Notes: a model not told the origin generated them from the letters alone. Positions 1 through 8,166 are shown, numbered from the stretch's first letter. The stretch: DNA of 13,621 nucleotides from Akkermansia muciniphila (GCA_004557455.1 SFDX01000044.1:1-13621), one strand, 5' to 3'. Numbers and translations: made by a program.

Positions 1-1424
1 ATGTGCCGCTGCTCCTGCTCGGTAAGCTCCGGCAGTTGAATGTTAAGGGAGTAGACGTGGCGCCAGTCCTTGGTACTGCGGTGGGCGCCGATGGCATTGT
101 AGAAATCGGTACCCTCCGGCTCCTTGCCCTGGGAGTAGTCGAAGTAGCAGTAGAAGGTGGGGCAGAGCACCACATCGTGCCCCATCTTGGCGGCCTGCAC
201 GGCGCGGGTGAGCTTACCGTTGTCGGCGCGCCAGACCATCGCCACGGCGTCCTGACGGATGGCGCCGTCCTCCAGGATCTCATCCCAGCCCATGATGCGA
301 CGCTTCTTACCGGCGAGGAAATCGGCCATGCGGTTGGTGAAATGCTGCTGGATCTGCCCCTCGTGGGTGAGGCCCTTGTCACGCATGAATTGCTGCGCGG
401 CGAGACTGCGCCGCCAGTGGTCGCGCGGCACCTCATCGCCGCCGATGTGGATGATATCCGCGCGGGGGAAGAGCTCGCAGATCTCCGTGAACACGCCCTC
501 CAGGAAGGCGAAGGTCTGCGGCTTGGGGGCATACACATAGGGCTTCACGCCCCAGGTGCTCATCACCTCCGGAGCGTAGCCGGGCATGTCATCGTTCCCC
601 AGCTCCGGGTAGGCGGCCAGTGCGGCGGAGGAGTGGCCGGGGACCTCGATTTCCGGGATAACGGTTATTCCCAGGCTATGCGCATAGTCGACCACGCGGC
701 GCACCTCATCCTGCGTGTAGAAGCGGGTCACGGGCTTGCCGTCCCCCTTGCCGTTGAAGGCCATGGAGGGGGTCTCGCGGCGCAGGGCGCCCACCTCGGT
801 CAGGCGGGGGAATTGCTTGATTTCCACGCGCCAGCCCTGGTCCTCGGTCAGGTGCCAGTGCAGGCGGTTGAGTTTGTAACGCGCCATCAGGCGGAGGATT
901 TTCTGCAGCTCATCGAGGCTGAGGGGGCTGCGCCCGGTGTCCACCATAAAACCGCGGTAGGGCAGCAAGGGCTCATCGCGCACCTGCATGCTCGGCAGGG
1001 CCGGAGCGCCGGCGGCGTCCTTCAGCAGGCTCTGCGCCAGGGTCTGCGCGGCCCAGAAGAGCGCCTGCTCGGAGGCAGCGGAGACCCGCACCCCGGCGGG
1101 GCTCACGTCCAGCGCATAGGCCTCGGCATTGCTTGCTGCGGTATCGCGGCGCACGGTCAGGTCCGGCGTACCCTGCGGCACCACGCGCACCGGCACCCCG
1201 GCGGCCACCAGGGCGGCATGCGCGGCGGCGCAGAAGGGGTCCTGCATCTGCTCCTGCGTCATCAGCAGCCCCTGCGCGGCGGCAAAACCGGGCTCGCCCA
1301 CGCGCTGGTGCAGTTCCACCGGGCGGGGGATGATGCTCACCTGCTCCTGCACGGGAGCGGATTCCGCCGCCAAGCCTACGCCGCCTGCCAAGAGGCCCAT
1401 CACTGTCGTTGCCAATGCCTTCAT
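1..1424 (-). CDS. Secreted GH20 beta-N-acetylhexosaminidase, 3' end beyond window
   Basis: Hydrolyses terminal beta-linked GlcNAc/GalNAc from glycans such as mucin or chitin oligosaccharides, outside the cytoplasm. I read 474 codons without a stop from the ATG at 1424 to the left edge, so the C-terminus is missing. A signal peptide covers residues 1-20 (MKALA, hydrophobic core, LAA). Residues about 25-150 look like the non-catalytic GH20b domain. The catalytic barrel starts at YRGFMVDTGR (156-165). It is followed by LHWHLTEDQGW (188-198), IPEIEVPGH (256-264), the hallmark HIGGDE (326-331) with the catalytic Asp330-Glu331 pair, and MGWDE (378-382). In the family Asp positions the substrate acetamido group and Glu is the general acid. 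The start has a promoter 27 bases upstream but no obvious SD sequence. It follows the transporter operon on the same strand and may be partly co-transcribed. The family call is secure; the exact substrate is not readable. Confidence 0.95.
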   Translation of the reverse strand, partial: MKALATTVMGLLAGGVGLAAESAPVQEQVSIIPRPVELHQRVGEPGFAAAQGLLMTQEQMQDPFCAAAHAALVAAGVPVRVVPQGTPDLTVRRDTAASNAEAYALDVSPAGVRVSAASEQALFWAAQTLAQSLLKDAAGAPALPSMQVRDEPLLPYRGFMVDTGRSPLSLDELQKILRLMARYKLNRLHWHLTEDQGWRVEIKQFPRLTEVGALRRETPSMAFNGKGDGKPVTRFYTQDEVRRVVDYAHSLGITVIPEIEVPGHSSAALAAYPELGNDDMPGYAPEVMSTWGVKPYVYAPKPQTFAFLEGVFTEICELFPRADIIHIGGDEVPRDHWRRSLAAQQFMRDKGLTHEGQIQQHFTNRMADFLAGKKRRIMGWDEILEDGAIRQDAVAMVWRADNGKLTRAVQAAKMGHDVVLCPTFYCYFDYSQGKEPEGTDFYNAIGAHRSTKDWRHVYSLNIQLPELTEQEQRH

Positions 1425-1450
1425 GCCGTGTGTGTTGTACGAGTTTCCCC

Positions 1451-1479
1451 ATTGTACACCGGGCGGGGCGGCATGGCAA
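1451..1479 (-). promoter_or_regulatory. Promoter of the GH20 gene
   Basis: Read on the minus strand, TTGCCA (1479-1474), a 17-bp spacer and TACAAT (1456-1451) give a good sigma-70-type promoter. A start near 1444 would leave a leader of about 20 bases before the ATG at 1424. It fills the 74-bp gap after the NSS transporter gene, where I see no terminator. The GH20 gene can therefore be transcribed on its own as well as by read-through. Confidence 0.7.
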
Positions 1480-1498
1480 GCTTATTCCGCGCGGCAGA

Positions 1499-3193
1499 TC
1501 AGGCGTGGCGGGAGGTGCGGGCCATGATGAGGAACACCAGCGCCGTGAAGGCCACCCAAGCCAGCGAGCTCACGGCCCCGGGTTCCAGCTGCACCAGGGC
1601 GCGGACCTCCGGGCTCATGGAGAAGAGGGTGTTCTTGCACAGCCAAGCCACGAACACGGCCAGCAGGATGCTCGGGGAAATCCATGAGATGATGAAGCCC
1701 AGGAAGCGCGGGATGGGGAAGTCCGCCCCCAGGCGCAGCTCGCGCAGGCCCTTGGGCACGCCCCAGTAGAAGCGGAAGATAATCAGGTAGCAGGTGGCGA
1801 CCAGGAACACGCAGAGCTGCCCGCACCAGAAATCCAAGGTGCTGAGGCCCAGCAGGCCGCCCCCGGAGAAGGTAGCGACGATGAGCGAGCCGCCGCCGAG
1901 CAGGAAGCCGATGAGCGCGACGCTGTGACGCCGGCGCAGGCCCCACGATTCCTCCACGAAAGCGAGGCTGTTCTGGATGAGCGAGATGCAACCGTTCACC
2001 GCCGCCAGGGACAGCAGCAGGAAGAAGAGAGTGCCGATGATACGGCCGCCGGGCATGACGGCAAACACCTGCGGCAGCACGTTGAAGCCCAGTCCGAAGG
2101 TGCTCGCGCCCGCTGCGGCCGCAACGCCCAGGAAGGAGACGGCGGCGGGCACGATCATCATGCCGGCAATGCCTACCTCCACGCATTCGTTGGCCGCATT
2201 CGCGCTGAGCGAGGAGAGAGCGATGTCCTGCCGTCGGCGGGCATAGCTGGCGTAGGTGCACACGATGCCGAAGCCGACGGAAAGGGAGTAGAAGATCTGG
2301 CTGATGGCGGCGAACCAGAGGTCCGGATTCATGAGCCCCTGCGCCAGGGTGATGTGTTGCCGGCGGATGGGCCGCCCGGGGAACTCCGCCTGCAGGGCGG
2401 CGCGGGTGGCTTCCTCCTGCTGCGAGTCGGCGTTCGGGGGCAGCATGCGCTGCGTTTTCCAAGTGTCGCCCTCCGTGTTGACCTGCAGGACGACTTTGTC
2501 GGGGTTCCACATGTAGCCCAGGCCGCTGTTGATACTGCGCTCCGGATGGGCGGGGTCGGGGGTGCCGAGGGTGAGCACGCGCACCAGAATCACCAGGGAG
2601 GTGACCAGCAGCACGGGCATGCTGATTTTGCAGAAGCGCTCGATACCGCGCGACACGCCGCGGTAGATCAGGAAGAGGTTGAAGGCAAAGGCGAGGGCAA
2701 AGAAGATGAGGATACCCGTAGAGGCGACATCCCAGGCCGAGCCGTCCGCCGCCGCGCCTACATAGTCGGCAAAGAATTGCTCGTAGTCCGCAGCGTGCGC
2801 CAGCTCCAGGTGGCCCATGGCGGTGTGGTAGGCGTAGCCGAGGGTCCAGCTCTGCAGGTACATGTAATACATGCAGATGGAGAGCGGGGTGAGCAGGGCA
2901 AACACGCCCACATAGCGCCAGCGGCGGGAGCGGGTGAGGCGCTCGAAGATGCCCGCGCAGGAGTGGGCCCCCAGCACGCCGCCGCGCCGGCCGATGGACC
3001 ACTCTACCCAGCTGAGGGGGATGCCCAGCAGCAGGAAGGCGCAGAAGTAGGCGATCATGAACGCGCCGCCGCCGTATTGCGCCGCCAGTCCGGGGAAGCG
3101 AAGGAAGTTACCCAATCCGATGGCGCTGCCCGCTACGGCTAACACCGCGCCCAAGCGGCTGCTCCATTGTTCCGTTGTTGCTTGTTCTGCCAT
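1499..3193 (-). CDS. NSS-family sodium-dependent symporter, second tandem copy
   Basis: Inner-membrane Na+-coupled symporter of the neurotransmitter:sodium symporter (LeuT-fold) family, probably for an amino acid. Its 564 residues form about 11-12 membrane segments. TM1 has AGSAIGLGNFLRFP (21-34), where the family binds sodium and substrate around the unwound helix. TM6 has FYSLSVGFG (301-309), and the TM8 region has PAAVSFLGVAAAAG (349-362). PGGRIIGTLFFLLLSLAAV (381-399) is also typical. It is longer than usual bacterial members. The extra length lies mainly at residues 228-288 (from YMWNPDK to GLMNPD), an extended loop between TM5 and TM6 that the upstream paralogue shares. The ATG lies 15 bases after the upstream transporter stop with no clear SD, which suggests coupled translation. 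Substrate is unproven; a methionine/alanine-type role is inferred from the small subunit in the operon. Confidence 0.93.
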   Translation of the reverse strand: MAEQATTEQWSSRLGAVLAVAGSAIGLGNFLRFPGLAAQYGGGAFMIAYFCAFLLLGIPLSWVEWSIGRRGGVLGAHSCAGIFERLTRSRRWRYVGVFALLTPLSICMYYMYLQSWTLGYAYHTAMGHLELAHAADYEQFFADYVGAAADGSAWDVASTGILIFFALAFAFNLFLIYRGVSRGIERFCKISMPVLLVTSLVILVRVLTLGTPDPAHPERSINSGLGYMWNPDKVVLQVNTEGDTWKTQRMLPPNADSQQEEATRAALQAEFPGRPIRRQHITLAQGLMNPDLWFAAISQIFYSLSVGFGIVCTYASYARRRQDIALSSLSANAANECVEVGIAGMMIVPAAVSFLGVAAAAGASTFGLGFNVLPQVFAVMPGGRIIGTLFFLLLSLAAVNGCISLIQNSLAFVEESWGLRRRHSVALIGFLLGGGSLIVATFSGGGLLGLSTLDFWCGQLCVFLVATCYLIIFRFYWGVPKGLRELRLGADFPIPRFLGFIISWISPSILLAVFVAWLCKNTLFSMSPEVRALVQLEPGAVSSLAWVAFTALVFLIMARTSRHA

Positions 3194-3208
3194 GTTGAAG
3201 TATTGCGT

Positions 3209-4927
3209 TTATCGTTCGCTCAGGCGGCGTTTGCCGGTCGCATGAAAGCGTTTGGAGGTGTGGGCCATCATCAGGAAGACCAAGGCCGTGCACAGCACCC
3301 AGCACACCGGTATCACGGCACCGGGGCGCCCCTCGAGCAGAGCGCGGATCTGCGGGCAGGTTTCCTCAAAGATGTTCTTGTACAGCCAGGCAACGGTGAT
3401 GAGCAGCATGATGCCGGGCGTGACCCATTGCAGCACAAAGCGCGTGCCGGGCGGCAGTCGGAAACCCTCGCCGCGGTTCAGCTCAGCCATGCATCGGTCC
3501 GTGCCCAGCACGAAGCGGCAGAGGATGATATACAGGATGCTGAGGGTGTAGAGGCTCACCTGGCCCATCCAGAAGTCCAGGACGTCCAGCGCAAGCAGGC
3601 CCTCGGTAAACCAGATCACCAGACTGCATCCCACCAGCACGATCAGGGTGATGATGACCACGCTCTGCCGGCGGGAGATGCCCCACATTTCTTCCATAAA
3701 CGCGATGGAGGGCTGCACCTGGGAGAGGGAGCTGGTGACCGCTGCCAGGAAGAGCAGGATGAAGAAGAGGGCGCCGATGAATTGTCCGCCGGGCATGGCG
3801 GCAAACACCTGCGGCAGAACGTTGAAACCCAGACCGAAGGTTCCCGCGCCTGCAGCGGCGGCTACACCCAAGAAGGAAACGGCGGCGGGGACGATCATCA
3901 TGCCTGCGACACCGACCTCCACACATTCGTTCGCCGCATTCGCGGTCAGGGAGGAGAGGGCGATGTTCTCCCGGCGGCGCACATAACTGGCATAGCACAG
4001 CACGGTGCCGAAGCCCACGGAGAGGGAGAAGAAGATCTGCCCCGCAGCGTAGAACCACAGGTCCGGGTTCATGAGCCCCTGCAGGAGGGAGACGTGCCGC
4101 ACGCGCATCTCGCGGCCGGGGTACTCTGCCGCGATGCGTTGCCGCAGGGCGGTTTGCTCGGCCTCGCCGGCATCGGGCGGCAGCATTTCGACGGTCTGCC
4201 AGCTCCCTGTCTCGCTGCGCACCTGCAGCTCGGTTTTGTCGGGGTTCCACATGTAGCCCAGGCCGTGTTCCACGCTGCGCTCGGGGTGGGTGGCATCCGG
4301 TGTGCCGAGGGTGAGGACGCGCAGCAGAATCACCAAGGCGGTCACGAGCAACACGGGCATGCTGACCTTGCAGAACCACTCGATGCCGCGCGAGACGCCC
4401 CGGTAGAGGAGGTAGAGGTTCAGGCCCAGGGAGATGATGAAGCAAAGGAGCACCCCGCTCTCGCGCAGGCGGAAGGCCGCGCCGTCCTCCGCTGCCCCGG
4501 TGAAGGTGTTGAAGAATTGTCCGAAAGCATCGGAGCTGCCCAGGTTCAGATCGCCGACGAGAGTGTGGTAGGCATAACCGAGCGTCCAGCTCTCGAGGTA
4601 CACATAATAGAAGGCCACCCCCAGCGGGGCCAGGATGCCCAACACGCCGAGGTATTTCCACACCCGCGAGCGCGTCAGCAGATAGAATATCCCGGAGCAG
4701 GAATGCCCGCCCAGCGCCCCTCCGCGGCGGCCGATGCTCCACTCCAACCAGCTGAGGGGTACCCCCAGCAGCAAAAAGGCGCAGAAGTAGGCGATCATGA
4801 AGGCGCCGCCGCCGTACTGCGCCGCCAGCCCGGGGAATCGCAGAAAATTCCCGAACCCGATCGCGCTGCCGGCCACAGCCAGAATCACCCCCAACCTGCC
4901 GGCCCAGCGGTCATGCTTCCCGTCCAT
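3209..4927 (-). CDS. NSS-family sodium-dependent symporter, first tandem copy
   Basis: A 572-residue Na+-coupled symporter of the same NSS family as its downstream neighbour and clearly its paralogue. Long stretches are identical, such as YGGGAFMIAYFCAFLLLG and ANECVEVG. TM1 carries AGSAIGFGNFLRFP, TM6 FFSLSVGFG, and the region after TM8 PQVFAAMPGGQFIGALFF. It has the same expanded TM5-TM6 loop, beginning GLGYMWNPDK and ending LMNPDLWF, with a central part that diverges from the other copy. The ATG lies six bases after the stop of the small-subunit gene, which fits a stoichiometric large/small transporter pair. Sequence ahead of the ATG is only weakly SD-like. The two copies may carry different amino acids or share the small subunit; this cannot be decided from sequence alone. 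Confidence 0.93.
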   Translation of the reverse strand: MDGKHDRWAGRLGVILAVAGSAIGFGNFLRFPGLAAQYGGGAFMIAYFCAFLLLGVPLSWLEWSIGRRGGALGGHSCSGIFYLLTRSRVWKYLGVLGILAPLGVAFYYVYLESWTLGYAYHTLVGDLNLGSSDAFGQFFNTFTGAAEDGAAFRLRESGVLLCFIISLGLNLYLLYRGVSRGIEWFCKVSMPVLLVTALVILLRVLTLGTPDATHPERSVEHGLGYMWNPDKTELQVRSETGSWQTVEMLPPDAGEAEQTALRQRIAAEYPGREMRVRHVSLLQGLMNPDLWFYAAGQIFFSLSVGFGTVLCYASYVRRRENIALSSLTANAANECVEVGVAGMMIVPAAVSFLGVAAAAGAGTFGLGFNVLPQVFAAMPGGQFIGALFFILLFLAAVTSSLSQVQPSIAFMEEMWGISRRQSVVIITLIVLVGCSLVIWFTEGLLALDVLDFWMGQVSLYTLSILYIILCRFVLGTDRCMAELNRGEGFRLPPGTRFVLQWVTPGIMLLITVAWLYKNIFEETCPQIRALLEGRPGAVIPVCWVLCTALVFLMMAHTSKRFHATGKRRLSER

Positions 4928-4933
4928 CGCCGC

Positions 4934-5050
4934 TCAGCGTTTGTTGTCGCCCCGATGTTCCGTGCGCATGCACCGCACCGCGCATGCAATAAAGAGCCCC
5001 CATACCGCCGATATGGAGATAACCATGGTAATGATGCCTGCCGTTGTCAT
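4934..5050 (-). CDS. metS: MetS-like small subunit of a methionine/alanine-type NSS importer
   Basis: A 38-residue protein that I translated by hand. It has one hydrophobic span (GIITMVISISAVWGLFIA, residues 5-22) followed by a basic, polar tail ending HRGDNKR. The G-I-x-T-M-V start and the Trp-Gly in the span resemble the methionine/alanine importer small-subunit family (MetS of MetPS in Corynebacterium). There the small membrane subunit is needed for transport by the NSS large subunit. Position supports this: it is first in the operon and stops six bases before the NSS ATG. Translation support is good, with AGGAAG at 5061-5056 spaced correctly from the ATG, one of the few real SD sequences here. 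The near-consensus promoter begins 27 bases upstream. The symbol is by analogy. Confidence 0.78.
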   Translation of the reverse strand: MTTAGIITMVISISAVWGLFIACAVRCMRTEHRGDNKR

Positions 5051-5076
5051 ATGCGCTTCCTGCCGTTCCTTCCCCC

Positions 5077-5105
5077 AGTATAATCCCCCTCCCCCCGATT
5101 GTCAA
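5077..5105 (-). promoter_or_regulatory. Strong promoter of the metS-NSS-NSS operon
   Basis: On the minus strand TTGACA (5105-5100), 17 bp and TATACT (5082-5077) make the best promoter in the left half. Transcription would start near 5070, giving a 20-base leader with an AGGAAG SD. The spacer is almost pure G on the transcribed-sense strand (G6, A, G5), so replication slippage could change the spacer length. Confidence 0.8.
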
Positions 5106-5125
5106 GCCACATCTTCGCGCCTTCC

Positions 5126-5140
5126 TGTCCCCATGGCGAA
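5126..5140. repeat. 15-bp intergenic repeat, copy 1
   Basis: TGTCCCCATGGCGAA occurs exactly here and again at 10762-10776. Both copies lie in promoter-bearing intergenic gaps. This copy is about 20 bases upstream of the metS -35 box, in reverse orientation relative to that gene. It contains the palindrome CCATGG. It could be a regulator site or part of a dispersed repeat. Confidence 0.4.
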
Positions 5141-5157
5141 TGGAGGAGGAGCATGTT

Positions 5158-6345
5158 TCACCTCCTGTCGAAAAAACGTCTTAACCTTGCCAAAAAAACA
5201 AACATTCTATCCGTAAACCGCGCTTTTGCATTGCGAAGAACACCTATCACCCCCTTTCGCCTCGCTCTGCTCCGGAGTTTGCCGAGCACCATCAGCATCA
5301 CCTGCAGCAGAGAGAGCGGTTTCAAACACGCCAAATCGACCTCATTTAATCCGAGGTTTGCTACATTCAAATCCGGATTAAAACGCATCATCATGTCCAA
5401 TGTCTCAAGCCCACCCTCCCGATTATAATTTGGGGTATTCAAGGCCTTCTTTTTTACTAACGGGAACCCGTGCTTCATCATCCATTTAGGATAATAGAGT
5501 GACATGTTAAGCACGTTTCCGAACTTGGTTCTTCGTTCGAAAAAAGATGGCCCTTTTACATAGCTCAAGGAGGCATACCCATTCTGCTCCAGTAAACGGG
5601 AAAGTCCGATTTCATATTCCAAAACAACCTCATTCACAGTGGGCTGCCGATGAATCCCGGCCATGAAATCCTTAAATACAGCAGAGAGAAACACATTAGG
5701 ACGGAACACCACAAAGAAACTCTGCAAATGCTCCCGAATCTCATTACTTTTGTAGAGTCCCCAGTAGTCACAATCCGCAAAGTGCATATTCCGAAAGATA
5801 GGGAGAAAAGGATGGACCGGAGCATAACAGCTATCATTGCAGAAAATCAATTCATCAGTGGCATCCAGCAATCCGTTCTCCAACGCCCACAAAAAACCTC
5901 TCTTATAAGAGCCGAAATCATACTCACCATGTCTCCCCGTAATAATGTGGTCGCATAATTCCGTTGCCCGCAGGGTAGAGTACGCTTCATCCGTAAAAAC
6001 ATTATCGGCCACCAGAACAACCACCTACGCAATTGTGCGGAGTTCCCTAAGATAAAGCAGATCAGACTCATCATACCCGCCATGAGCATCATAGCAGGCA
6101 TACACAGCCACACGTTGCGCGCCCGGCTTGCCATCTTCTCTCTCCGCTACAGGATCCCATGCTCTCCATGGAGAATATCCTACAGCATTCGTAATGCTGT
6201 GGGTGCTCCCCAGTCGTAAGTCGTTCAGTATCAAGGACTTACAAAAGCACCGCCTATTCAGACCGATTGCAGGAGGGGGCGGGAAGCCCTTATAATTCAA
6301 GGGTATCCGGACATAAGGCTTGACTACAGCATTACGAATGCACAT
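5158..6345 (-). pseudogene. RgpF-type glycan biosynthesis protein split by an in-frame TAG
   Basis: RgpF/rhamnan-synthesis-F proteins take part in building cell-surface polysaccharide. One continuous 396-codon frame runs from the ATG at 6345 to a TGA at 5160-5158, interrupted only by TAG at 6027-6025. The first part (106 residues) ends with RVAVYACYDAHGGYDESDL and LYLRELRTIA, the opening strand and helix of the RgpF domain. The second part (288 codons) continues VVVLVADN directly and carries EYDFGSYKRG, CNDSCYAP, DYWGLY, EHLQSFFVVF and VVLEYEIGL, all family landmarks. The ATG at 6345 has a GGAG SD (6356-6353) at good distance. The GTG just after the TAG has none, so independent restart looks unlikely. 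Causes could be a nonsense mutation, readthrough, or a base-call error. The gene follows a GT-C-like membrane protein gene and is richer in A+T than its flanks. Confidence 0.82.
6025..6027 (-). other. In-frame amber codon inside the RgpF domain
   Basis: TAG falls between GCG (Ala) and GTG (Val), inside the strand-helix-strand start of the RgpF domain, with no change of frame. TAG also ends the TPR gene and the 498-residue gene in this window, so it is a normal stop here. A single substitution from CAG, GAG, AAG or TGG would restore the protein. Confidence 0.85.
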
Positions 6346-6444
6346 GGCAACACTCCGTCCAATAGAAAGGCTTTTTGGGTAAATCTTGACGAAGACAGGA
6401 AAGATGTGGGGGCAGCGACGGCAAAGAGAACTGCAATTCCGCCA

Positions 6445-8166
6445 TTAAGGAACGTCCCTCACCACTCGGACGACATAAAGGCCGTCGGACAGTTTTTTAT
6501 CCGCAACCAGTTTCAGCCTGATATTATCGGTTTCTCTCACACAATCGAAATTCTTTCCCAACCTATGCACGAGCCAATCCTTTCCCTTCATCTTATCCAA
6601 TTCGTCGACATTATCGACTCTTAAGATGAAGCGAACTTTATCACTCAAAAGCAACTCAGAGGGGGATTTCAATCCTCGTTGGCGCAGGGATGCCTGGTAG
6701 GAGGGAAAGAAGACTTGCCAGCTATCATAGGGATAAAAATTCGGGCATCGCTTCAAATCCGCACTTCGGATGGATGAATAAGGCAAGGCAATATGTCTCC
6801 AAAAATGTGCCTCCGCAAAATAGGTATAATCCTTGTGCATACGACACTCGTCCTCTACACGCCTTGTCAACTCAGGATCAGCCCATCGTCCGCCGAACGA
6901 GGGGAAAGTTGCCCGAGAATACGGAAGCCCGCACAATGCCCAGAAAGCGCCGTAAATCATCAGCAGGATCATGACCCGGCGGCCGAATCGGAAGCAGCAT
7001 TTTTTCGGCATATGCACGCTCCACAGGGCAAGACATGGCTGCATAATGGCAAGGGAGGACACCAGATTCAGGCGGCCTCTCATCAGGAGAAGCGCATAAC
7101 AGCAAAAAGCGCATAAGATAACATAATCTCCTTTTTGCGGCTTCCATGAACTACGCCACAGCAATAGAAGAAGAACGACAAACGAAGGGAGAAGAAGTCT
7201 TCGAGTCCCTGGACTATACCGAAGCAGCCTGTAGGCCCGGCCGATAGAAAAAGTTTTTCTTCCGCTATCACGGATTTCACCCAACTTAGCCCAGTATTCC
7301 TCATCAAAGCACTTATCCTGCTGGAAGATGAAACCACCATACAGTGATAAATCATTATCCGAACACCCCGCCTTCTGATACAGAGCAGCCTTATCCACTC
7401 CGGAATCATCCTCATAATCACAGAATTTCATCCGATGCACGTTCATGTCGGTCAATCTCACCACATGTCTGAATCCATAATCGACGGACGACAAAGGGGA
7501 TTGAATAAAATAGCAGATCGCAACAAGGACAAGGCATGCGAAACAGGCAGCAAGGCTCAAAACTGTCCTTCTTCTATACGCAAACCATCCGCCAAGTGCT
7601 ATAAAGGGGACAATTCCCACACAGGAGTCATACCTTAAAATGCACCCCATAAAAAAGGCGACAACTCCCCAAAATATCAATCTTATATTACCCCCCCCTA
7701 CAGTTACTTTTATACTTTTCGCAATCAAGACAAGTCCTCCGGACATAGCCGCGAACGAGGCGATAGGGTAGGCTCCGATTAAGGAGTACCTGAACATGAA
7801 AACAATGATCAATAACCAGCCGACATAATGACTGATTCCTGGCCTATCGTTTGTCCTTACGACGCCATACGCCAGACACACCACAGCCGCCAAATTGCAC
7901 AGATGTATGTAGATCGTAAAAAAGTCAATTGCGGGCACCAGTTCAGAAAAGAAAGCCAGAGGATAGCTTAATAAATACGATACATGGATCATGTGTTCAT
8001 CGCCGCCACCCTGCCACCGGTGCAGCACAGAAGAAAAGAACATGTTATCTGCACATACGAGCGTCAACTCAAACACAAAAACCGTCAGAAGATACAGCAA
8101 AACGGAAATAGACACTGCATGTGAAAACAAGACATGCTCAATGCGTTCAAACCATCTGATATTCAT
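6445..8166 (-). CDS. Polytopic membrane protein, GT-C glycosyltransferase-like
   Basis: A 573-residue protein with roughly ten hydrophobic segments packed into residues 10-230 and 330-430, and a soluble C-terminal part of about 150 residues. The first extracytoplasmic loop has CADNMFF followed by a Gly-rich stretch and a histidine pair. That layout is common in GT-C membrane glycosyltransferases and uncharacterised O-antigen or cell-wall glycan proteins. I cannot name a family, so the enzymatic role is inferred from topology and from the RgpF-type gene 99 bases downstream. I chose the ATG at 8166; a GTG four codons upstream is also open, and SD support is weak for both. The gene begins 74 bases after the TPR gene stop. 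Codons are richer in A+T than in the flanking genes, as is common for transferred surface-glycan genes. A G8 run lies in the coding strand. Confidence 0.8.
   Translation of the reverse strand: MNIRWFERIEHVLFSHAVSISVLLYLLTVFVFELTLVCADNMFFSSVLHRWQGGGDEHMIHVSYLLSYPLAFFSELVPAIDFFTIYIHLCNLAAVVCLAYGVVRTNDRPGISHYVGWLLIIVFMFRYSLIGAYPIASFAAMSGGLVLIAKSIKVTVGGGNIRLIFWGVVAFFMGCILRYDSCVGIVPFIALGGWFAYRRRTVLSLAACFACLVLVAICYFIQSPLSSVDYGFRHVVRLTDMNVHRMKFCDYEDDSGVDKAALYQKAGCSDNDLSLYGGFIFQQDKCFDEEYWAKLGEIRDSGRKTFSIGRAYRLLRYSPGTRRLLLPSFVVLLLLLWRSSWKPQKGDYVILCAFCCYALLLMRGRLNLVSSLAIMQPCLALWSVHMPKKCCFRFGRRVMILLMIYGAFWALCGLPYSRATFPSFGGRWADPELTRRVEDECRMHKDYTYFAEAHFWRHIALPYSSIRSADLKRCPNFYPYDSWQVFFPSYQASLRQRGLKSPSELLLSDKVRFILRVDNVDELDKMKGKDWLVHRLGKNFDCVRETDNIRLKLVADKKLSDGLYVVRVVRDVP
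7691..7698 (-). repeat. G8 homopolymer inside the GT-C-like gene
   Basis: Eight consecutive C on the plus strand (G on the coding strand) encode part of Val-Gly-Gly-Gly-Asn. Such runs in surface-polysaccharide genes can switch expression by slippage. Here the gene is in the ON frame. Confidence 0.5.

Noticed and set aside
3..1769. A 588-codon plus-strand open frame
   Set aside because: It is antisense to the GH20 gene and the end of the NSS gene. The minus strand carries full GH20 motifs; the plus reading is Gly/His/Leu-rich without domains.
3167..5083. A 638-codon plus-strand open frame
   Set aside because: Antisense to the NSS transporter and metS. Its Gln/Glu/His-rich translation is a typical shadow of a GC-rich membrane protein gene.
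4911..5105. A 64-codon minus-strand frame overlapping metS
   Set aside because: Its start lies within the metS -35 box, upstream of the expected transcription start, and it lacks SD and recognisable features. The 38-codon frame fits much better.
5136..5164. Terminator after the RgpF-type gene
   Set aside because: AGGAGG and CCTCCT could pair around the stop codon, but the loop is long and there is no T tract.
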